Assembly: GCA_001584585.1 (NCBI GenBank)
Contig: LSYV01000091.1
Span: 186,600 to 250,599 of the forward strand
Source: Gonium pectorale
Lineage: Eukaryota > Chlorophyta > Chlorophyceae > Chlamydomonadales > Volvocaceae
Direction: 5' to 3'
Length of the DNA: 64,000 nucleotides
Position numbers and translations under genes: made by a program. The notes below the pieces were generated by a model that was not told where the DNA came from, made no database searches, and saw nothing but the letters and a program-made list of their open reading frames with translations. Of this stretch, positions 57,201-64,000 are shown one piece after another. How positions within the stretch are numbered: the first letter of the stretch is position 1; each line of letters opens with the position of its first letter.

Positions 57201-60200
57201 GCAGGCGGGAAGCCCACCTTCTCAGCCTGTAACGCCTCTATGCGCAGCGCCTCCTCCGCCAGCTTGGCCTCGTAGTCTTCGGTCAGCTCGGCGATCACCC
57301 GTTCATGGCTCTCCACCAGCAGGCTGTTCTGCTCGTCCCACCGCTCCGCCAGCATTTCCTTCTCGGCGGCCAGCGCCTGGTAGCGCTCCACCTCGGCCAT
57401 GATCTTGGCCTGGTACTGCGTGTCGAGGGCCTGCGTACAAAAGAGGGTAGCGAATGGCGGAAGGCGGGAAGGACTTGGGGAATGTGACCTGCGGATGCCC
57501 CCCATACACAAAACCGGAGGGCAAACGAGTGTGCCGCGCTTCAGCAAATACCGGTAATGAGCCGGCACAACATGCCCTGTCTTTCCATATCAGGCACATC
57601 CCATCTCATCTCATCGATCTCACATCACGCTGCATGTCCGAACCCGCCCCGCCCCGTCACGCCCTGGCCCGCGCACCTGCAGCTGCGCCTGCGCCCGCTC
57701 CTCCGCCTGCTTGAGCTTGTCCTCGTACTCCATCTCCATCTCGTTCTTCTCCGCCAGCAGGGACTCAAACTTGAGCCGGTCGCTCTCCGCTTCGGCAACG
57801 AACTTGTCCGTCAGCTCCTTGACACGCTCCTGTGGACGGTGGAAGGGGTGCGAGGGGGCCATGTGGGTAGCGGTGAGAGGCCGGGTGTAGAAAATCTTGC
57901 CATTGCATCGACGTCCGGTGGCTATATGTCATACTCAAGTCAAGATAACTACGTGATGAAGTGGATTTTTCATTGCCAGTGCCGGCACCCTGTCGGATGC
58001 AGACACTGTCATCCTGCGCATGTCGTACGCACAGGCACCCTCTCAACGGCCGCACCGCCCACCACGCCGAATCTTGCCGCTCGCTTGGCCCTCCCTATTG
58101 GGCCCTCCGCCGCAGCACACCTGGAGGTGCAGGTCCTTAAGCCGCAACTGGTACTCGGTTTGCATGGTCAGCTCCGCCACTTGCTGCTCCAGCTCGGCCA
58201 TACGAGAGCGCTTCTCGTCCAATTCCGAGCTGAGCAAGAGGAGGCGAAGGGCGGGGCGGGACGGATGGTGTGCTGGGGGCCGCCAAGAAAGTGAGCAAGT
58301 GAGCGCTGGCGCTAAACGATCGTAATTGATGGCCTACGCCCAGTGCAGCACTCGCAAATGCCCTGATGCGGGCTATGACACATTTGAAGCAGTTGCGCCA
58401 AAGAACTAGACCGTTCTCGCAGAAGGGATCCCTGGCCTCAAGACCTTCTTGCGCGCCCACTCACCGCGTGACGAGCACCTCCACCGAGTATTCAAGCCGC
58501 TCCTGCTCCCTCCGTGCGGCCGCCCGCGCGTCCTTGTCGCGCACCTCCCACACAAACACGCTGCCGTCCTCACCGCCGCTCACCTGCAGGGCGGCACATT
58601 CGTAAAGCAGTGCCTAAGCAGGGCCGTGCTGCGAAAGGTAATCTGAGCTAACACTCAGCATGACAGGGGAGCCCTTTCCGCCCCTCTGATCGCCGCAGGC
58701 TTGGCATGGCTGCTCCTTCCACCCGGACCCTTTCCTAGGTACTGTCTGCCGTCCACCGACCTCTCACTGTCTCCCATGTGTGCCCCACCCGCATTGCCTA
58801 GCTGCCCTCTCGCGGCTCACCAGTAGAGATTCATCCCACGACACCCGCAGTCGCGATACAGGCAGCGAGTGACACTTGGCCTCCTGAAACTCGCCTGTGG
58901 AGGACAAAGAAGTCCATAAAAGGGATGGCTGCTGCGTGGACGGGTACAGCTAGCTGGCAGGAAGCTTTTCCCGCAGACTCCACCTGCGCCCATCATTTCT
59001 TTTCTGCACCCTGTTCGCTCCCCCTCGAGCATCCAGCCGTCGGCCTGTCCAGCCCCCGTGCTACCCTCTCATACCTCCCAGCGCCTTGCCGCCGTTCCTT
59101 ACCTGTGAGCGGGTACTTGTAGGTCCGGACGGCTCCCCCCTCCGTGGCGGCGAACATGACACGCGCGTTGGGCAGCAGCACAAGTTGTGTCAGGTTCACA
59201 CCGCCGGTGTCGATCTCCTTGGAGATGCTGGTTCCGGTGCCCTGTGGGGCCGTGAAGGGAGGGACGAACGGCTAACTTAACGTTAGGACGTACCGAAGGC
59301 GCAAACGTCAGCGCTCGCTCTCTTGGGACGCAGGTGCACCCAGGCTGCAGCCATGTACGCGTATCCTGTCCCATTGCCGCCCAATCCCCGAATCCGCAGC
59401 CCAATTCCGAAAGCCACTCGCCGTCGAATCCTCAAACTCCTTGATCTTCTTATCGGTTCCGGTGGCGTAGAGCAGCTTGCAGTCTGGGGTAGCCAGCACG
59501 GAAGCGTACGCGCAGCCTTTGAGCACGTGCTCCTTCTCGCGCTTCAGATCGCGCAGGCGCCACTCGTACACGGCGCCGTCCATGCCCGCGGAGATGAGCT
59601 TCGAGTCGTCGGGCGACCAGCTCACCGAGCGGACCTGTGGGCCAGGTTGTGATCTTTGATACTGCCAAAGCCGGAATGTGCAAACGGTACCTGCGTACTG
59701 CATGCCGTCTGATCATGCAGGGATGATGCGCCTCGCTCGTGCACAGGCATTCCAGCAACCGGGCTGTAACCGCAGCACATGTCCATGCATACTCATGCTG
59801 GCCTCTGGATACCGCCCCGCCAGGTGGTCTCCGCACCTTGCCATTGTGCCCACGCAGGTTCCCCACATTGTCGCAAGTGTAGGTGTTATAGATGGAGATG
59901 GTGGTGCCGTTGACGGCGGCAAAGTACCTGTGCGCGGGTGGCGTGGCAGCGCAGACCCAGGTGCTCAGGGGTGAGGGACGCATACCAGTACTAGTCCGTA
60001 CCCGAACATCACCTCTCCGCTGAAAGCGCCGGAGGGTAGGGATAAAAGCTTCGCGGCATGTTCACGTGCGGCGCTCTTCCCCTTGCTCACTTCCCAACCC
60101 TGCTGGCCGGGCACTCACTGTCCGCCTGTTGAGAAGCAGCACTCCCTACATCCCTTGATCCCCAGCTCCTTGATGGTCTTGAGGTCCTCCATCAGCACGC

Positions 60201-63200
60201 TCATGAGCCGCAGCTTGTCCGCAAAGCCCACCAGAACCATCAGGCCCGTGGGGTGGATGGCGATGGAGAAGATTTCGTCCGCGAAGGTGCGGTGGAGCTC
60301 GCACGTGCGGTCGACCCAGTTCCACAGCCGCACCGAGCTGGGGTCGAGTTGGGATCAACGGGGGGGGGTCGGCAGGGGAGGCCCGCGAGAGTGCCATGCA
60401 GGCGCTCCTGGCAAGCGCCGCAGCAGCACAGTCGTGTGTACGAGCATAGGGTTGCAATCGTGGACGGGGTTAAGTATTCCTGCCGCTCAAACCAGCAGTG
60501 CCACCGTGAGGGAAGAGCGGACGCCACCGTTTCTAGCGTTCCTCGCTTAACGCCGCCTCCACCCTGCTGAACGGCGGCCCCGTTTGCTGCCCTGGCCCCT
60601 CCCTTACCGGTCCGTGGAGCAGCACGAGGCGATGAGGGCCTTGCGCACGCACACGTCCAGGCCCGTGACTGGGCCCGCGTGGTTGGGCGTGCCAAGGACC
60701 TGCGGGGTGGGGCAGTTTAGCGCGGGTTCGAAGGGTGAGGAACGGGGATGCCATGTTATGTAGGGTCAGAATGGCGGCGGCCATATGGGTTTTTCGTATG
60801 GCTTTTCACGCCGTGGACCCCACGCTCTCCCGCCAAAGGGCCATGCCGCATCAACAAGTCTCTGGCCACCTTCTGGCTGCCATCGATTAGCCGTCCACTC
60901 ACCTCAAAGTTCATCTCGTCCTGCTTCATGATCTCCTGGTTGCTGAGCACCAGCGTGTACGCTTGGTTGTTCTCCAGCGAGGCTACCAGGTGCTCCTCGT
61001 TGGGGGAGATGGCAAGATTGCTGGGACACGACAGGCGGGAGCAAGGGGGAGTAGATGCAGGAAGCTGGGTGAGGTGAGCAGGAATGGTGACGCTGGGGGA
61101 CAAAATCGGAAACCCGCAACGTGACAAGATGAAAGGTACATCACAATGCCCAGTCGCGAGATATTCCAAATTACCCTAAACTTCACATAGCCATCTCTCA
61201 TATGCCTGGCTTGCACCATCACCATCGCAGCTGCACCACAGCAAACCAACCAGGGCGTCAAGCCACTCACAGAACTTTGCATGGGTTGCCCTCGATGGTG
61301 AAGGCCCGTGCCCTGCGGTAGAATTCCTTCTCGTCCCGCTCAAAGATTGTCACCACGCCGCCGTCCTGCCCCACCACGAAGCCCTTGCTGTAGGCCGCCA
61401 GCGAAACGGCTGGCAAGCCATTGTCACACGAGAAGGCCGCCTTCAGATCAGTACCCTGAGGGAGCAGGAGCACAGCAGGGACGCGGTTAGAGATGAGCGG
61501 GTGACTTTGCAATTGTTATCCCCTAGGGCCGGCAGCCCCGCCACGCATGATGAGCATGACCCATTGGTCCTTCTTTCCGCAGCCAGCATGCGGTATTGCC
61601 CCCAGCCGCTTCCCGCGGACGCATGCCCGGTCAATACGATTCACTTTCCAACGTCAACTCGTTTCTAATCTTTGGCCGGTGCATTTACCTGGCCATCCCT
61701 CCCCAACCCACCCGCCATTCTGATTCCTCCTTCGCCGCAGCGCCCCACAGGCACTGCCCCCGACGCTGCCTAATACGCTCCTCACCCATTTGCGGGACCC
61801 TCCTGGTGAGGTCCGCGCCTTCAACGCCCCACGCCACGCAGCAGCACTTCCCCTGCGGTCGCTTTCGCCAAGCCCGACACCATCCCAATGGCTTTCACTT
61901 CAAAGCCCAACCCATGGCCGCCCCGCCGCACCTCTAGCAGCAGCACCTCCCCGTCCGCCATGCCCAGTAGGAGCCGCTCCCGCTGCTCATTGCCGCCCGG
62001 CGGGTCAGGCACCCAGCACTGGCAAGACGCAAGCGCGGGGTCGCGCTTGCCAATGACGGGGTTGGCCGGCTTCAGCCCACTGTCAGCGTTTCGGTACATT
62101 TTGAACAGGCCCTGCCCGATTACGCCGACCAGCGCAGAGTCGCCAGGGGAGAAGGCGCACTGCGCAGGGAATGGGACAAGACGGGGGAACGGTGGTAGGG
62201 GGCGAGGGGCTGAATGGAAGAGCGTGCGGGATGCAGACTAGGAGCCGGTCGGCCGGGCACAAAGGACCTTGGCAACAAGGCAACCAGCTCAAACGCAGTG
62301 GCTGACCCAACCATCTAAAAATCACGTTGCAGTCTGTGCATGGGCTTCTTCTGGAAGCGCCTCTGCTTGTACCGCAGGCCCCCCTGCTGGCCCACGCATA
62401 TAACTAATCAAACCCAACGCCTTCAAACCCTTGCTCTTACAGGCTTGCTAGGTGCTTGTTGCGTCTTATGACGCAGGTTCCCATGTCCCGCACCCGCCCT
62501 CCCACCCAACGGTAACATGGCTGCTGAGCAGCACTCACGCTGTGCATGGGTGCGCCTTGCTGGTTGGTCGTCTTTACGACGCTGCCAACTTTGCTCTTCT
62601 CCCACACCCACAGCACCAGGTTCCACTCAGGAGCACCGCCCTGCGCTATAAGCGTCTTGCCGTCCCCGCTGAACGATAGACTGACGTACTCCTGCGTGGG
62701 TACACGGCATGATAGTGTTCAGCACATTGACGGACGGACGGACCAGCTTGGCTGGTCAACTGGGGGGGCCAAAAACTTGTGCGTGCCTGGCTTGCTGGAA
62801 ACGCCCCGGCCAGAACGGCTCCAGTGGGCCCCTTAAGGCCCGAACACTACCAGCCATTCACCCCCTCGCGCGTCCCTCACATACAAACATGCGCCATGCG
62901 CCCTCTTAGTTATGAGGCATGCCTTAGCCGGCTGCGCCTGCCGCGGCCCGTGCGGCGCACCTTGGACCCGGCGTCCGTAGAGACGAGGACCTTTCTCCGC
63001 TTCAGAGTCTGCATATCGTACACGCTAATCATGGCTTTATCGGAGCGTTCAGCGACTGCCAGCAGCTTCTTGTTGGAGGAGACGCAGAGGGCGGTGATGC
63101 CCTCGCTTTCCAGCGTGCCGGGTATGAGCCGCTGCGTGCGCGTGTCAGGGGAGTACAGCACGATGTTGTGCCCCGCCGGGTACACAATTGACCCATCTTC

Positions 63201-63382
63201 CGCGTAGTGCACATTATCCTTGACGTCGGCGCGGAAGCCGAAGATATACCTGCGCGACAGGGCAGCGGGGAGCGGGCGACGCAAAAATGCTAACCCGTGG
63301 CCGGCAACCTTGACTGATTGATATCCCATGCACACAACTGTATAGCTGAATGGGGAAATTTGGGCGCATTAAGCGAAAGCAT
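54293..63382 (-). CDS. CFAP57: CFAP57/FAP57 (WDR65) ciliary WD40 and coiled-coil protein
   Basis: Minus-strand exons: 63309-63382 (tentative first), 62961-63249, 62539-62691, 61932-62159, 61271-61455, 60903-61020, 60608-60699, 60119-60337, 59837-59927, 59422-59634, 59103-59241, 58821-58894, 58465-58583, 58121-58229, 57677-57829, 57218-57430, 56943-57037, 56594-56684, 56174-56341, 55697-55900, 55190-55483, 54826-55032 and 54293-54580 (TGA). They total 3816 nt, 1271 residues; the human protein has about 1250. All phases agree. Markers are [51 protein letters not shown] and [14 protein letters not shown] in the WD40 part (about 25-660). [39 protein letters not shown] and [19 protein letters not shown] lie in the coiled coil (about 660-1175). 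A Gly/Ala/Pro-rich tail follows. FAP57 binds axonemal microtubules and supports specific inner dynein arms. Intron 10 needs a GC donor (59421). Confidence 0.94.
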
Positions 63383-64000
63383 TGCTCGTCGGAATGCCTC
63401 GAGGCCCGCTTCCTCTTTGGGCAGACGAAAATGGTAAGGTCTCAATTCCACCACCAACGCACTTTGGGGCCAGGGTAGACGTCGCCATTTTCTCCTCTGC
63501 CCTGCCGCTGGCCCAAGCCCCTCGAAGGAAAGTCTTTCACACCCTTGTAGAAGTACTAAATCATTTTATTGTCAATGTACATATTAATCAGTCAATGCGA
63601 GCCAAGTATTCTGTGTTCCCACGTAGAGGCTTCGGGGGCAGAGTATTCAGCGCCAGTTCAGCTACAAAGTGGCATGCAGCAGTGGAGTTAACACTTGCCA
63701 TGGACGACGCAAGCCCAACGACTGACTCGAAGCGCACTCCCGTACGCGCAACGGTCCAACGGTGGCCCCAAAGCAGGGGCGGGTTTTACAGCGGGGGATG
63801 CTGGCCTCTGTGTATGGTGGCCTTGTAATGTTGTCCATTACGCAGAAAGGGCAGGGCACGGGCAGTCGGTCCACCCACCCACCCACCCGGCAACGTCGCC
63901 ACGGCCTCCAATTTCCCAGCAGGTTGATATTTGCCTCCCGGCCACCCCTTGCTTGGAAGCGCTTTATAGGCAAGTTCTATGGCAATCTCCCGGCATCTTG
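63383..64000. other. Region upstream of CFAP57
   Basis: Probable 5' UTR and promoter of CFAP57 on the minus strand. It includes an AT-rich patch at about 63540-63610. If the tentative first exon is wrong, the real one may be here. No other gene is supported. Confidence 0.35.

Overview
The window reads as nuclear DNA of a chlorophyte green alga, most likely a Chlamydomonas/volvocine relative. It is GC-rich, its genes are cut into many short exons by GC-rich introns, three transcripts have the algal TGTAA poly(A) motif at a plausible distance, and the gene set is plant plus ciliary: a plant-type MAPKK with an NTF2 tail, a plastid-type acyl-lipid thioesterase and the cilia protein CFAP57. Two runs of exactly 20 N mark draft-assembly gaps. 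I built the gene models by hand from splice sites, reading-frame phase and family resemblance. No transcript evidence was available.

Layout: (1) 78-1871 (+), last three exons of a rhodanese-domain protein. (2) 4664-7531 (-), START-like, tail-anchored protein, 5' end unresolved. (3) 9731-11807 (-), SYS1 Golgi membrane protein. (4) 12276-14388 (+), alpha/beta hydrolase, head-to-head with SYS1. (5) 16883-about 19451 (-), ALT-type hotdog thioesterase. (6) 20367-26129 (+), MKK3-type MAP kinase kinase, 13 exons. (7) 26130-33955, a gene-poor stretch with a tandem repeat, a tRNA-like/SINE-like element, G-rich satellite, coding-like fragments and one gap. (8) 33956-39197 (+), HRD1/synoviolin E3 ubiquitin ligase, 12 exons. 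(9) 39198-42407, intergenic with a LINE 3'-end relic. (10) 42408-50826 (+), a long 19-exon gene with a Cys/His-rich N-terminal module, a chain of phase-0 low-complexity exons and a compact C-terminal domain. (11) 50827-54292, intergenic with a second copy of the same LINE relic. (12) 54293-63382 (-), CFAP57/FAP57, 23 exons, WD40 region plus long coiled coil.

The genes belong to unrelated eukaryotic pathways: Golgi traffic, lipid metabolism, MAPK signalling, ER-associated degradation and inner-arm dynein regulation. I see no operon or defence-type system. The least familiar object is the 42.4-50.8 kb gene. The most informative sequence-level signals are two GC-AG introns with identical GCGAGT donors, two open introns whose lengths are multiples of three, and a duplicated intron block inside the 42.4-50.8 kb gene.
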